DNA from: Nocardia huaxiensis
Lineage (GTDB): Bacteria > Actinomycetota > Actinomycetes > Mycobacteriales > Mycobacteriaceae
DNA length: 64,000 nucleotides
Assembly: GCF_013744875.1 (NCBI RefSeq)
Contig: NZ_CP059399.1
Coordinates: 1,798,001-1,862,000, forward strand
Direction of reading: 5' to 3'
Each line of letters begins with the position of its first letter. Position 1 is the first letter of the stretch. Positions 1 to 7,564 of the stretch are shown piece by piece. The notes beneath the pieces were generated by a model. That model was not told the origin of the DNA. It saw only the letters and a program-made list of their open reading frames with translations, and searched no databases. The translations under genes were made by a program, and so were the position numbers.

Positions 1-178
1 GCGGAAGCCGCGTCGACGGCCGCGCTTACGGTGCTCTTGGTGGACAGCGTGGGCTCCCTCGGTCGCGCGCGATGCTGGGTCGGTATCTGCGTGTATTCAG
101 CTTAAGCCTCGCATGCGACCGCGTGTCGTAGTTCGAGACGGGCCCGGTAGCCGGGTGTAGTCGGTCACAAGCGCAAGA
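1..178. other. Left edge, no supported gene
   Basis: No reading frame here has a convincing start and coding character. In M. tuberculosis a divergent TetR gene precedes the DUF445 gene, so its counterpart may begin just outside the window. Nothing here is strong enough to annotate. Confidence 0.4.
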
Positions 179-1528
179 ATGGAACATATGGAGCAACCTG
201 CCGGCAGTGCCGGGGTACTCGAAGCGAAGCAACCGACGGCCGTCAAGACCACACCTCCGGGCGGCGCGTTTTCCGACCTCCTCGACGAAGAGGGCAAGAA
301 GCGCGATCTGGTGCGGATGAAGATCATCGCCACCGGATTCCTCGCGGTGGCGACCCTCGTCTACCTGTTCTGCGCCTGGTACGAATCGCGCGGCAGCGGC
401 GGGGAGTGGGTCGGCTATGTGAAGGCCGCGTCCGAGGCGGGCATGGTCGGCGCGCTGGCCGACTGGTTCGCGGTGACCGCGCTGTTCCGGCATCCGCTGG
501 GGCTGCCGATTCCGCACACGGCCATCATCCGCAAGAAGAAGGACCAATTGGGCGCGGGCCTCGGCGATTTCGTGCGCACCAATTTCCTGTCCCCGGATGT
601 GGTCGCGGCCAAGGTGAATTCGGCCCAGATCTCGTTCCGGCTCGGCCGCTGGATGGCCGATCCCGTGCACGCCGAGCGCGTGTCGGACGAGAGCGCCACC
701 ATTCTGCGGGCCGTGGTCGGGGTGCTGCGCGACGAGGACGTCGAGCAGATCATCGATCAGACCATCGTCAAGCGCATCGCCGAACCGGAGTGGGGCCCGC
801 CCATCGGCAAGGTGCTCAACGAGCTGATCAAGGACAACCGGCAGGCCCCGCTGCTGGATCTGCTGGCCGAGCGCGCGCACCAGTGGGCGCTGGACAGTCA
901 GGACACCATCGATCGGATCGTGAACCGGGATGCCCCGGGCTGGGCGCCGAAGTTCGTGAATACCCTGCTGGCCGAAAGAATTTATCGCGAGCTGGTGGAA
1001 TTCACGTGGAAGGTCCGCACGCAACCGGATCACGAAGTACGTTTGGCGGCGAATCGTTTCCTCGAGGAATTCGCGCACGATCTGCAATTCGACGACGCCA
1101 TGATCAAAAAGGCGGAGCGGGTGAAGGCCGAGCTCATGGGCCGCGAGGAGATCACCGGCATGGCGCACGCCACCTGGCGGGCGGCCAAGCGGATGATCCT
1201 GGAGTCGGCCGACGACCCCGGCTCGACGCTGCGCCGCAAGGTGTCGGAGAACGTGCAGCAGTTGGGCGAGCGGCTCTCGACAGATCCGGAGATGCGCGAC
1301 AAGGTGGACGGGTGGCTCGAGCGCGGGGTCCGGTATCTCGTCGCCAACTACGGCGCCGAGTTCGCGACCCTGGTCAGCGACACGGTTGCTCGCTGGGATG
1401 CGGACGAGGCCAGTCGCAAGATCGAATTAGCGGCGGGTCGCGATCTGCAATTCATTCGCATCAATGGCACGGTGGTCGGATCCCTGGCGGGCCTGGCGAT
1501 CTACGCCATTTCACATTTGCTGTTCTGA
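179..1528 (+). CDS. DUF445 family membrane protein
   Basis: A 449-residue protein of the DUF445 (YjiN-like) family, counterpart of mycobacterial Rv0473. A hydrophobic segment lies near residues 38-60 (core FLAVATLVYLFCAW). A second short hydrophobic stretch follows (AGMVGALADWFAVTAL). A long amphipathic helical middle then leads to a C-terminal membrane anchor (VVGSLAGLAIYAISHLLF). The family is found in bacterial envelopes and its biochemical role is unknown. The ATG at 179 is used; an in-frame ATG at 188 is an equally plausible start. The gene lies immediately before the XRE regulator and hbhA, as in mycobacteria, but a strong promoter separates them, so co-transcription is not required. 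Confidence 0.85.
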   Translation: MEHMEQPAGSAGVLEAKQPTAVKTTPPGGAFSDLLDEEGKKRDLVRMKIIATGFLAVATLVYLFCAWYESRGSGGEWVGYVKAASEAGMVGALADWFAVTALFRHPLGLPIPHTAIIRKKKDQLGAGLGDFVRTNFLSPDVVAAKVNSAQISFRLGRWMADPVHAERVSDESATILRAVVGVLRDEDVEQIIDQTIVKRIAEPEWGPPIGKVLNELIKDNRQAPLLDLLAERAHQWALDSQDTIDRIVNRDAPGWAPKFVNTLLAERIYRELVEFTWKVRTQPDHEVRLAANRFLEEFAHDLQFDDAMIKKAERVKAELMGREEITGMAHATWRAAKRMILESADDPGSTLRRKVSENVQQLGERLSTDPEMRDKVDGWLERGVRYLVANYGAEFATLVSDTVARWDADEASRKIELAAGRDLQFIRINGTVVGSLAGLAIYAISHLLF

Positions 1529-1598
1529 GGCTGAACAATTGACCAGAAAGGCTCGCCGGTAAGGCCGCCGGACGTTTGCCCGATGGGTGCTAACAGGG

Positions 1599-1618
1599 TG
1601 CTTGCAAGAGCTAGCACC
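1599..1618. promoter_or_regulatory. Operator-like palindrome, copy A
   Basis: GTGCTTGC-AAGA-GCTAGCAC is an imperfect palindrome nested in a perfect 8-bp inverted repeat (AGGGTGCT at 1595-1602, AGCACCCT at 1613-1620). The same 8+8 halves recur before the first hydrolase at 3424, and a near copy occurs at 4685. It overlaps the -35 box of the XRE gene, the usual position for repression. An extra TGCTAAC lies at 1588-1594. The binding protein is not shown; the adjacent XRE regulator is the obvious candidate. Confidence 0.6.
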
Positions 1619-1630
1619 CTTATCTAGAAT
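1602..1630 (+). promoter_or_regulatory. Promoter of the XRE-hbhA operon
   Basis: TTGCAA at 1602-1607 and TAGAAT at 1625-1630 are separated by exactly 17 bp, a good sigma-70 type promoter about 30 bp before the XRE start. The -35 box lies inside the palindrome, which suggests autoregulation. Confidence 0.6.
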
Positions 1631-1658
1631 TGACCGCACAACCGCCGGAAGGTGAGTG

Positions 1659-2198
1659 ATGAAGCACGACACCGAGGTTCCCGAACCGAACGAAGGCGCC
1701 AACGCGGAGACGTCCGCCGACGCCGGAGATCGGGCGGGCCGCGTAGCCAACGCGGCACACGACATCGGGGGCTTCATTCGCGCACAACGCGAGGCCGCCC
1801 AGGTCTCGCTACGTCAACTCGCCCAGCTGGCGGGGGTGAGCAATCCGTACTTGAGTCAAATCGAGCGCGGGCTGCGGAACCCGTCCGCCGAGGTACTCGC
1901 CCAGATCGCGAAGGGTCTGCGGGTCTCCTCGGAGGTCTTGTACATGCGGGCGGGGTACCTCGAACAACGGCCGCATGGTCCCGTCCGGGACGCACTGCTC
2001 GCCGACGCCGGCCTCACCGAGCGTCAGAAGCAAGTGCTCCTCGACATCTACGAATCGTTTCGCCGAGAGAACGCGGCAAGCGAGAACGAAGGGGACGCAA
2101 CGAACCTTGCAGGGGGCGTTCCCGGGGGGAATTGGGACAACGAGGTTCCGCCGAGCACAACCGAAGTTCCGCTACGCCAGGAGAGCGAACAGCAATGA
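1659..2198 (+). CDS. XRE-family transcriptional regulator (Rv0474-like)
   Basis: A 179-residue regulator. An N-terminal acidic stretch is followed by a Cro/C1-type helix-turn-helix at about residues 35-90 (core VSLRQLAQLAGVSNPYLSQI, then ERGLRNPS), and by a C-terminal tail with no recognised domain. Helix-turn-helix proteins of this type bind DNA as dimers. The ATG at 1659 is chosen because GGAAGG at 1647-1652 is well spaced; the GTG at 1656 is in frame but too close. The stop overlaps the hbhA start (ATGA at 2195-2198), so the two are translationally coupled as in mycobacteria. The palindrome in its own promoter suggests autoregulation, and two downstream hydrolase promoters carry the same element. 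Confidence 0.88.
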   Translation: MKHDTEVPEPNEGANAETSADAGDRAGRVANAAHDIGGFIRAQREAAQVSLRQLAQLAGVSNPYLSQIERGLRNPSAEVLAQIAKGLRVSSEVLYMRAGYLEQRPHGPVRDALLADAGLTERQKQVLLDIYESFRRENAASENEGDATNLAGGVPGGNWDNEVPPSTTEVPLRQESEQQ

Positions 2199-2869
2199 CC
2201 GAACCGAAGATCACCACCGCAACCGTGACCAAGCCGATCTACGCCACCGTCGGCGCCGGCGATGCCATCTACACCGCCGTCCTCGACGCCGTCTCGCAGA
2301 TCCGTGAGCGCGCCGCCGCGTCCGACGTGACCGGCCGGGTCGAAGAGGCCCGTGAGCGCCTCGCCAACCTGCCGGCCGATGTGCAGGAGCAGGTCGAGGT
2401 GCTGCGTCAGCGGGTCGCCGCACTGCCGTCCGAACTCCCCGAGGACCTGGCCGAGCTGCGTGAGAAGGCCACCCCCGAAGAGCTGCGCCGGCTGGTCGAC
2501 CAGTACTACCACCAGCTGCTCGACCTGTACGCTGACCTGGCCGCCCGCGGCGAGGAGACCGTCGAGAAGCTGCGCGCCAACCCGACTTTCGAGGGTCGCT
2601 ACGAGCAGGTCGAGTCGGTCGTGAACGACCTGGTCGCGCAGACCCAGGACGTCATCGGCAAGGTGTCCGACCAGGTCGCGCCGCTGCTGGGCCGGGTCAA
2701 GGAAGACGCCGTCGCGGTCGAGGAGACCGTCGAGGCCGAGGTCGTCGGCGTGACCACCGAGTCCGAGCCGGCCGCGCCCGCGCCCGCCGCCAAGAAGGCC
2801 GCCCCGGCCAAGAAGGCGCCCGCCAAGAAGGCTCCGGCCAAGAAGGCCGCTCCGGCCGCCAAGAAGTAA
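2195..2869 (+). CDS. hbhA: Heparin-binding hemagglutinin-like protein
   Basis: A 224-residue HbhA homologue. An N-terminal region of about 30 residues (KPIYATVGAGDAIYTAVLDA) precedes a long charged amphipathic helix, about 50-175, predicted to form a coiled coil. The tail is built of Lys-Lys-Ala-Pro type repeats (AKKAPAKKAPAKKAAPAAKK), the heparin-binding signature of the family. In mycobacteria HbhA is a surface adhesin that binds heparan sulfate and whose lysines are methylated; that it does the same here is inference. There is no signal peptide, as in other HbhA proteins. The start overlaps the stop of the regulator by four bases, with AGGAG at 2179-2183. A long hairpin follows at 2897. 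Confidence 0.9.
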   Translation: MTEPKITTATVTKPIYATVGAGDAIYTAVLDAVSQIRERAAASDVTGRVEEARERLANLPADVQEQVEVLRQRVAALPSELPEDLAELREKATPEELRRLVDQYYHQLLDLYADLAARGEETVEKLRANPTFEGRYEQVESVVNDLVAQTQDVIGKVSDQVAPLLGRVKEDAVAVEETVEAEVVGVTTESEPAAPAPAAKKAAPAKKAPAKKAPAKKAAPAAKK

Positions 2870-2896
2870 GCGGCGCACCGCAGTTCGCGCTGACTC

Positions 2897-2930
2897 GCGG
2901 CCCTCGCACATTTCGGTGTGCGAGGGCCGC
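2897..2930 (+). terminator. Hairpin after hbhA
   Basis: A perfect 14-bp stem (GCGGCCCTCGCACA / TGTGCGAGGGCCGC) with loop TTTCGG. No T-run follows, so it may be an RNA-stabilising or weak terminator hairpin. Confidence 0.5.
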
Positions 2931-2974
2931 TGTCGTTCCGCCGCGGTGGCGTCCGGGCAATTAAACTCGGTCGG

Positions 2975-3265
2975 GTGAACACCGGAATCGCGAGCACAAT
3001 CCTTCTGCTGCTACAGCTGGCGGCGGCCGGCATGACGGTGTTCGCACTCGTTCATGCCATCCGGCAGCGGCCCGACGCCTTCACCGCGGTCGACAAGCTG
3101 ACCAAGCCCGCCTGGATAGCGATTCTCGCCGTGGCGCTGCTGTTCCTCTGGATCGGCATGGTGCCCTACAACCTGCTCAGCCTCGTCGCCATCGTGGCGA
3201 CGGGCGTCTACTTGGCCGATGTGCGGCCCAAGGTCGACGAGATTCAGCGGGGCCCTCGCTGGTAA
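2975..3265 (+). CDS. DUF2516 family membrane protein (Rv0476-like)
   Basis: A 96-residue protein with two or three membrane segments: IASTILLLLQLAAAGMTVFA near the N terminus, WIAILAVALLFLWIGMV in the middle, and LLSLVAIVATGVYLADV near the end. Between them is the conserved RQRPDAFTAVDKLTKPAW motif of DUF2516. Function is unknown. The GTG at 2975 is chosen because it starts where the family does; upstream in-frame codons fall in the hbhA hairpin. TAAACT at 2962-2967 would place transcription close to the GTG, so a leaderless message is plausible. A strong terminator follows. Confidence 0.8.
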   Translation: MNTGIASTILLLLQLAAAGMTVFALVHAIRQRPDAFTAVDKLTKPAWIAILAVALLFLWIGMVPYNLLSLVAIVATGVYLADVRPKVDEIQRGPRW

Positions 3266-3379
3266 ATCCCAACTCTTTGGGAGATTCTCAGGGGCTTCGC
3301 CCCCGAACCCCCAAAGGCGCTCGGGCGTCGCTCTGGAGCCCCGAAAGGGTGCTGGTTTTCGCCCCGGGCCGCCACGATT

Positions 3380-3423
3380 TTCGGCTGCCGCCCCTGTTCA
3401 AGGGGCGGCAGCCGAATTTTTTT
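3380..3423 (+). terminator. Strong intrinsic terminator
   Basis: A perfect 16-bp stem (TTCGGCTGCCGCCCCT / AGGGGCGGCAGCCGAA) with loop GTTCA is followed by seven Ts at 3417-3423. It ends the DUF2516 transcript and sits directly before the operator of the next gene. Confidence 0.85.
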
Positions 3424-3443
3424 GTGCTTGCTCTAGCTAGCAC
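3424..3443. promoter_or_regulatory. Operator-like palindrome, copy B
   Basis: GTGCTTGC-TCTA-GCTAGCAC: both 8-base halves are identical to copy A at 1599, and only the 4-bp centre differs. It lies 48 bp before the first hydrolase ATG. A TACTGT hexamer at 3458-3463 sits at the same distance as TAGTGT does from copy C, a possible shared -10 box. Confidence 0.6.
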
Positions 3444-3491
3444 CCCGTGACGCGGGTTACTGTATCCATCAGTAACACAAAGGAGTGTCCT

Positions 3492-4508
3492 ATGGCAGTG
3501 CTGCCTACCCGAGCGGACCTCACCCAGCGGGTCCGTGACCTGGTGCGAGAGCATCGGGCCGACCTGCGTACGCGGAGCTACGGCAATGCGGATCTGAACC
3601 CGCCCGCCGGGCCGTATGAGGTCATACCGGTCACCGCGAACGATGGTGCGTGCTTGCGGGTGCACGCATACGGTCCCGCCGATGGTGATGTGATCGTGCT
3701 GGTGCACGGCTGGACGTGCTGCCTCGAATACTGGAATCCGCAGATCAACGAGTTCGCGGGGGAGTACCGCGTCATCGCCTACGACGTGCGCGGGCACGGC
3801 GAGAGCGAAGAGGGCACCGCCGAACTCACCACCGATCAGCTCGCCGATGACTTGCAAGCGGTGCTGGAAGCCGCGCTGAAGCCGGGGCAGAAGGCCGTGC
3901 TGGTGGGACACAGCCTGGGCGGCATGACGATTCAGGGCTGGGCCGGTCGCTATCCCGAGCAGGTGGGGGAGCGGCTCGCGGCGGTGCTGCTCACCAATAC
4001 CGCGCCGGGACAGCTGATCGCCGAGACCACGGTGGTGCCGTTCTTCAATCGCGGAATCGTGAAGCTGCCGTTCGTGGTCGGTCTGCTGGGGCTGAGCGCG
4101 CCCATCGTGTTCCCGCCCGTCGCGCCCGTTCAGTGGGTGTTCCGCCGCCAGATCATGAGCCTGAATTCCGTTGGGGACATTGCCGATTACGGTTTGAACA
4201 TCGTGCGGTCCTGCCCGGCGGCGGTGCGCGGACGGTTCGGGACGCTGCTGTCGTATCTGGATGTGGGTCGCGGGGCCGCGAATCTGACCGTGCCGACCAC
4301 CGTGCTCGCGGGCTCGCTGGACGACATGACGCCGCCGGTGCATTCCGAGCGGATTGTCGAAATGCTCACCGAGGCAGGGTCTCTGGATGCCTATCGAGTC
4401 TTGCCAACCGGGCATCTGGGCAATGTCGAGGCGTACCGGGAGTTCAACGAGGAGCTCGCGCGAGTTGCCAAGGCGGCGTTCGGAATCGCGCGGGCGGTGG
4501 GGGCCTGA
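3492..4508 (+). CDS. Alpha/beta hydrolase, first of a tandem pair
   Basis: A 338-residue alpha/beta-fold hydrolase. The oxyanion-side motif VLVHGW is near residue 75, the nucleophile elbow GHSLGG near 143, and a likely catalytic His lies in the C-terminal LPTGHLGNVE. The order fits esterases, lipases and epoxide-hydrolase-like enzymes; the substrate cannot be told. No signal peptide is seen. The ATG at 3492 has AAGGAG seven bases upstream. The neighbour at 4749 is a paralogue with the same motifs. Both 5' leaders also share AACACAAAGGAGTG, so the promoter region was duplicated with the gene. Control by the XRE regulator at 1659 is inferred from the shared palindrome. Confidence 0.85.
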   Translation: MAVLPTRADLTQRVRDLVREHRADLRTRSYGNADLNPPAGPYEVIPVTANDGACLRVHAYGPADGDVIVLVHGWTCCLEYWNPQINEFAGEYRVIAYDVRGHGESEEGTAELTTDQLADDLQAVLEAALKPGQKAVLVGHSLGGMTIQGWAGRYPEQVGERLAAVLLTNTAPGQLIAETTVVPFFNRGIVKLPFVVGLLGLSAPIVFPPVAPVQWVFRRQIMSLNSVGDIADYGLNIVRSCPAAVRGRFGTLLSYLDVGRGAANLTVPTTVLAGSLDDMTPPVHSERIVEMLTEAGSLDAYRVLPTGHLGNVEAYREFNEELARVAKAAFGIARAVGA

Positions 4509-4510
4509 CA

Positions 4511-4531
4511 GGGGTGGGGTGGTCCCACCCC
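4511..4531 (+). terminator. Weak hairpin after hydrolase 1
   Basis: GGGGTGGG / CCCACCCC form an 8-bp stem with a 5-base loop; only a short TT and then CCTTAT follow. A possible terminator. Confidence 0.3.
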
Positions 4532-4684
4532 TTGGGGTCCTTATCCCGGGCATACGAACAGCCCAGGATGTGTTGTAGATAACAGCAGTTCGTTCGACCC
4601 GGCGGATTTTCATGCGAATGGCGTTGCGCCGGAACGGGTATCCCGGATAGGCGGGGCCGCACGCGGCAGGATCGAAATTTCTTG

Positions 4685-4704
4685 CCGCTTGCTCTAGCTA
4701 GCAC
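4685..4704. promoter_or_regulatory. Operator-like palindrome, copy C
   Basis: CCGCTTGC-TCTA-GCTAGCAC differs from copy B only in its first two bases. TGCTAAC, also found beside copy A, follows at 4708-4714, and a TAGTGT hexamer lies at 4719-4724. It is 44 bp before the start of the second hydrolase. Confidence 0.58.
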
Positions 4705-4748
4705 CGCTGCTAACGCGGTAGTGTGCCCTGGAACACAAAGGAGTGCTC

Positions 4749-5759
4749 ATGCTGGTGAAGCTGCCTGAGGCGGGCGCCGACGCGCTGACCGCCCCCTTCC
4801 GCGCCGCACTGCGGTCCCGCGCCTACAAGACCGAGGCGTTCAACACCCCGAGCCTGTCGCCCGAGGTCATCCCCGTCGCCACCGCCGACGGTGCTCGCCT
4901 CCGCGTCCACGCCTACGGCCCGGCCGACCGGGACGTGATCGTCATGATCCACGGCTGGTCCTGCGCCATCGAATACTGGAACCCTCAGATCAACGCCTTC
5001 GCCGGCGAATACCGCGTGGTCGCCTACGACCAGCGCGGCCACGGCGAGAGCACCATCGGCACCCGCGGTTTCAGTGCCGAACAGCTGGCCGACGATCTGT
5101 CCGACGTGCTCGACGCCGCACTGCGGCCCGGCCAGCGCGCCATCCTGGTCGGCCACTCCATGGGCGGCATGACCATCCAGGCGTGGGCGCAGTACTACCC
5201 CGAGCAGGTCACCCAGCGCGCCTCGGCGGTGCTGCTGGCCACCACGGCCGCGCGCCAGATTCCGGGCCGCGCCACCGTGCTGCCGTTCTTCAATGATGTT
5301 GTCCCGGCCCCGAATTGGCTGGCCAAGGTGATGTTCGGCACCCCGCTGCCGCTGCCCGGCGGCCGTGCGGTGAACCTGATCGCCAAGGCGCGGCTGGCGA
5401 ACCCGCAGGCCACCGCCGACGCGGTCGACTTCGGTGTCTCCATCGTCCGCTCCTGCCGTCCGTCGGCGCGCGCGGCCGTGGCGCGGGGACTGCTGAAGCT
5501 CGACCTGCACGGTGCGGCAGCCAATCTCGCGGTGCCGACCAGCGTCATCGCGGGCGCGCACGACCGGCTGCTGCCGGAGATCCACTCCCGCGAGATCGCC
5601 GACGTGCTCGCCGAGGCGGGCTACCTGGACCGCTACACCATCCTGCCCACCGGGCACCTGGTGAATATCGAAGCGGCCCACGCCTTCAACACCGAACTGC
5701 ACCGCGTCATCCGCATGAGCCGCCGGGGCCTGACCCGCACCGCGGCCGTCGCGGGCTGA
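4749..5759 (+). CDS. Alpha/beta hydrolase, second of a tandem pair
   Basis: A 336-residue paralogue of the preceding gene. It has VIVMIHGWSCAIEYWNPQIN, nearly the same block as in the first copy, the nucleophile elbow GHSMGG and the terminal LPTGHLVNIE with the probable catalytic His. The middle lid region differs most, which suggests a different substrate. The ATG at 4749 is preceded by AAGGAG at 4737-4742; the in-frame GTG at 4743 overlaps that site and is rejected. It has its own operator-like site and is transcribed towards purU, from which hairpins separate it. Confidence 0.85.
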   Translation: MLVKLPEAGADALTAPFRAALRSRAYKTEAFNTPSLSPEVIPVATADGARLRVHAYGPADRDVIVMIHGWSCAIEYWNPQINAFAGEYRVVAYDQRGHGESTIGTRGFSAEQLADDLSDVLDAALRPGQRAILVGHSMGGMTIQAWAQYYPEQVTQRASAVLLATTAARQIPGRATVLPFFNDVVPAPNWLAKVMFGTPLPLPGGRAVNLIAKARLANPQATADAVDFGVSIVRSCRPSARAAVARGLLKLDLHGAAANLAVPTSVIAGAHDRLLPEIHSREIADVLAEAGYLDRYTILPTGHLVNIEAAHAFNTELHRVIRMSRRGLTRTAAVAG

Positions 5760-5840
5760 CAACCGACCACCCGAAGGGCGAAAGGGGCTGCGGCCCTGCG
5801 TAACCCCCCTGCATGCAGGGCTACGCGCCCTTACGCAGAT

Positions 5841-5870
5841 GCCCCGCCGAGGCGAAAGCCTCGGCGGGGC
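5841..5870. terminator. Bidirectional terminator hairpin
   Basis: GCCCCGCCGAGGC / GCCTCGGCGGGGC form a perfect 13-bp stem with a GAAA tetraloop between convergent genes. Just upstream are nested inverted repeats: CTGCGTAA (5796-5803) with TTACGCAG (5831-5838), enclosing the palindrome CCCTGCATGCAGGG (5807-5820). Confidence 0.7.
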
Positions 5871-5885
5871 ATTGCGTTTCGTGGA

Positions 5886-6776
5886 CTAGTTGAAGACGAC
5901 CGTGCGGCGGCCGTGCACCAGCACGCGGCCCTCGAGGTGCCAGCGCAGGCCGCGGGCGAGCACCACGCGTTCGATGTCGCGACCCTGACGCACCATGTCG
6001 CGCACGGTGTCCGCGTGGTCGATGCGGCTGACATCCTGTTCGATGATCGGCCCGGCGTCGAGTTCGGCGGTGACGTAGTGGCAGGTCGCGCCGATCAGCT
6101 TCACGCCGCGCGCGAAAGCCTGGTGGTAGGGGCGCGCGCCGACGAAGGACGGCAGGAAGCTGTGGTGGATATTGATGGCCTTGCCCGCCCAGTGCTCGCA
6201 CAGCTCCTTCGGCAGCACCTGCATGAAGCGGGCCAGCACCACGGCGTGCGGATCGTGCGCGTCGACGAGTTCGCGGACCAGTTCGAAGGCGGGGCCGCGC
6301 TCGGCCGGATCCTTCGGGAAGTTCACGTGGTGGAACTTCACGCCGTGCGCCTCGGTGATCTCGGCCAGATCGGGGTGGTTGCCGATGACGGCCTCGATGG
6401 TGGCGGGCAGTTCCCCGCTGGCGGCGCGCCCGAGCAGGTCGTGCAGGCAGTGACCGTCCTTGCTGACCAGCAGCACCGCGCGGCGGCGTTCCCCGGAGTC
6501 GAGCAGCTGCCATTCGGTTTCCGGGCCCAGCTCGGCCGCGACGGCGGTGAAGCGGTCGCGCAGCTCGTCGAGCGGGAAGGGGACGGTCGCGGCCTTGATG
6601 GCCTGCCGGGTGAAGAACCAGCCGGTCTCCAGATCGGAGTGGTAGCCCGCCTCCACGATCGACCCGCCGAAATCGGCGATGAACGAGGTGATGCGGGCAA
6701 TGATGCCGGGACGGTCCGGGCAGCCCAGGGTAAGGATGTAACGACGGTCGTCAGGGCTACCGGGGGTGGAACTCAT
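5886..6776 (-). CDS. purU: Formyltetrahydrofolate deformylase
   Basis: A 296-residue PurU. It hydrolyses 10-formyl-THF to THF and formate, supplying formate for purine synthesis and balancing the one-carbon pool in the cytosol. An N-terminal ACT domain (about 10-90, YILTLGCPDRPGIIARI) is followed by the formyltransferase domain (about 100-290). Visible active-site features are INIHHSFLPSF (Asn-His) and AELDAGPII (Asp). Length is typical. The ATG at 6776 is preceded by GGGAGG on this strand. It stands alone, convergent with the hydrolase pair. Confidence 0.95.
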   Translation of the reverse strand: MSSTPGSPDDRRYILTLGCPDRPGIIARITSFIADFGGSIVEAGYHSDLETGWFFTRQAIKAATVPFPLDELRDRFTAVAAELGPETEWQLLDSGERRRAVLLVSKDGHCLHDLLGRAASGELPATIEAVIGNHPDLAEITEAHGVKFHHVNFPKDPAERGPAFELVRELVDAHDPHAVVLARFMQVLPKELCEHWAGKAINIHHSFLPSFVGARPYHQAFARGVKLIGATCHYVTAELDAGPIIEQDVSRIDHADTVRDMVRQGRDIERVVLARGLRWHLEGRVLVHGRRTVVFN

Positions 6777-6886
6777 GAGGTAATCCTCCCAGCAGCGCGG
6801 GGAACCTCGTCCGGGAGGGGTGCTACCCGGTTGCCGCCACCCTTCTGTCCCAGCACCCGCTCTCGCCCTCCGGGCAAACCGGTAAG

Positions 6887-6940
6887 CCCGGGGCGTGGGG
6901 GCGGGCCCCCACCCGGGGGTCCGGGGGCCTGGGGCCCCCG
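6887..6940 (-). repeat. GC-rich 3'-end repeat, copy 1
   Basis: Read on the minus strand this begins right after the GNAT stop codon as GCGGGGGCCCCAGGCCCCCG, then GACCCCCGGGTG and GGGCCCGCCCCCAC. A nearly identical copy follows the stop of the L,D-transpeptidase gene at 16035 in the same orientation relative to its gene. It is rich in self-complementary G/C blocks and could act as a terminator or as an RNA-stabilising element. Confidence 0.6.
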
Positions 6941-7492
6941 CTACAAATCATAGAAAGCGTCTGCGTAGCGGAATTCGCCTTTGATTTCTGCGTCGTACGC
7001 GGCGAGTGGCCGGACCTGGAAGTGGGAGGTCCAGTCGGGTTGGTCGGGGACTATGCCGAGCCGGATGCCGGGCACGAAGCCGAAGCGTGGGTAGTAGTCG
7101 AGGTGGCCGAGCAGGCCGATGAGGGGTTCGTCGAGGGCGTCGGCCGCGCCGAGCACCGCGTGCATGAGGGCCCCGCCGACGCCGCTGCCCTGATGGTCCG
7201 CGCGGACGCCGATGGGTCCGAGCGCGAGGACGGGGAAGGGCCCGATGCCGGCGCGGGTGAGGCAGACGTGGCCGACGATGTCGTCGTGCACCTCGGCCAC
7301 CATGGTGAGCGTGGGCATCCAGGCGGAGCTGTCGCGCAGTTGCCGCACCAGCGCCACTTCGACGGGTTCGACGGCGGTGTGGGCCGCGTCGTCGGCGCGG
7401 CCGTTGGCATTGGCGTATTGGGCGGCGAAGGCACTGCGGTGCACCGCGTCGATCGCGGCGGCATCGCCGGTACGTTCACGACGGATCAGCAC
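6941..7492 (-). CDS. GNAT-family N-acetyltransferase
   Basis: A 183-residue acetyltransferase of the GNAT fold. The acetyl-CoA binding signature is visible as VRADHQGSGVGGAL (R/Q-x-x-G-x-G/A type) near residue 115. It is followed by a helix (MHAVLGAADALDEP) and the typical YYPRFGFVPG block. The N terminus VLIRRERTGDAAAIDAVHR fits the beta1-alpha1 start of the fold, so the GTG at 7492 is used. Longer in-frame extensions would run into the deoC coding region on the other strand. The acceptor is unknown. It is divergent from deoC. Confidence 0.8.
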   Translation of the reverse strand: MLIRRERTGDAAAIDAVHRSAFAAQYANANGRADDAAHTAVEPVEVALVRQLRDSSAWMPTLTMVAEVHDDIVGHVCLTRAGIGPFPVLALGPIGVRADHQGSGVGGALMHAVLGAADALDEPLIGLLGHLDYYPRFGFVPGIRLGIVPDQPDWTSHFQVRPLAAYDAEIKGEFRYADAFYDL

Positions 7493-7564
7493 ACCATCGA
7501 GTGTCCCTGACGGTGGTGGCGGCTCGCAACGAAATTCGCCACCGATATGCCAAACTCGGTGCTC

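Noticed and set aside
1..60. 5' end of a divergent TetR gene
   Set aside because: Expected from synteny, but no start codon or TetR helix-turn-helix sequence can be read within the window.
1652..2194. N-terminal extension of HbhA from a GTG at 1652
   Set aside because: It overlaps the whole XRE gene in another frame and is Arg/Gly/Ser-rich; the family begins at MTEPK at 2195.
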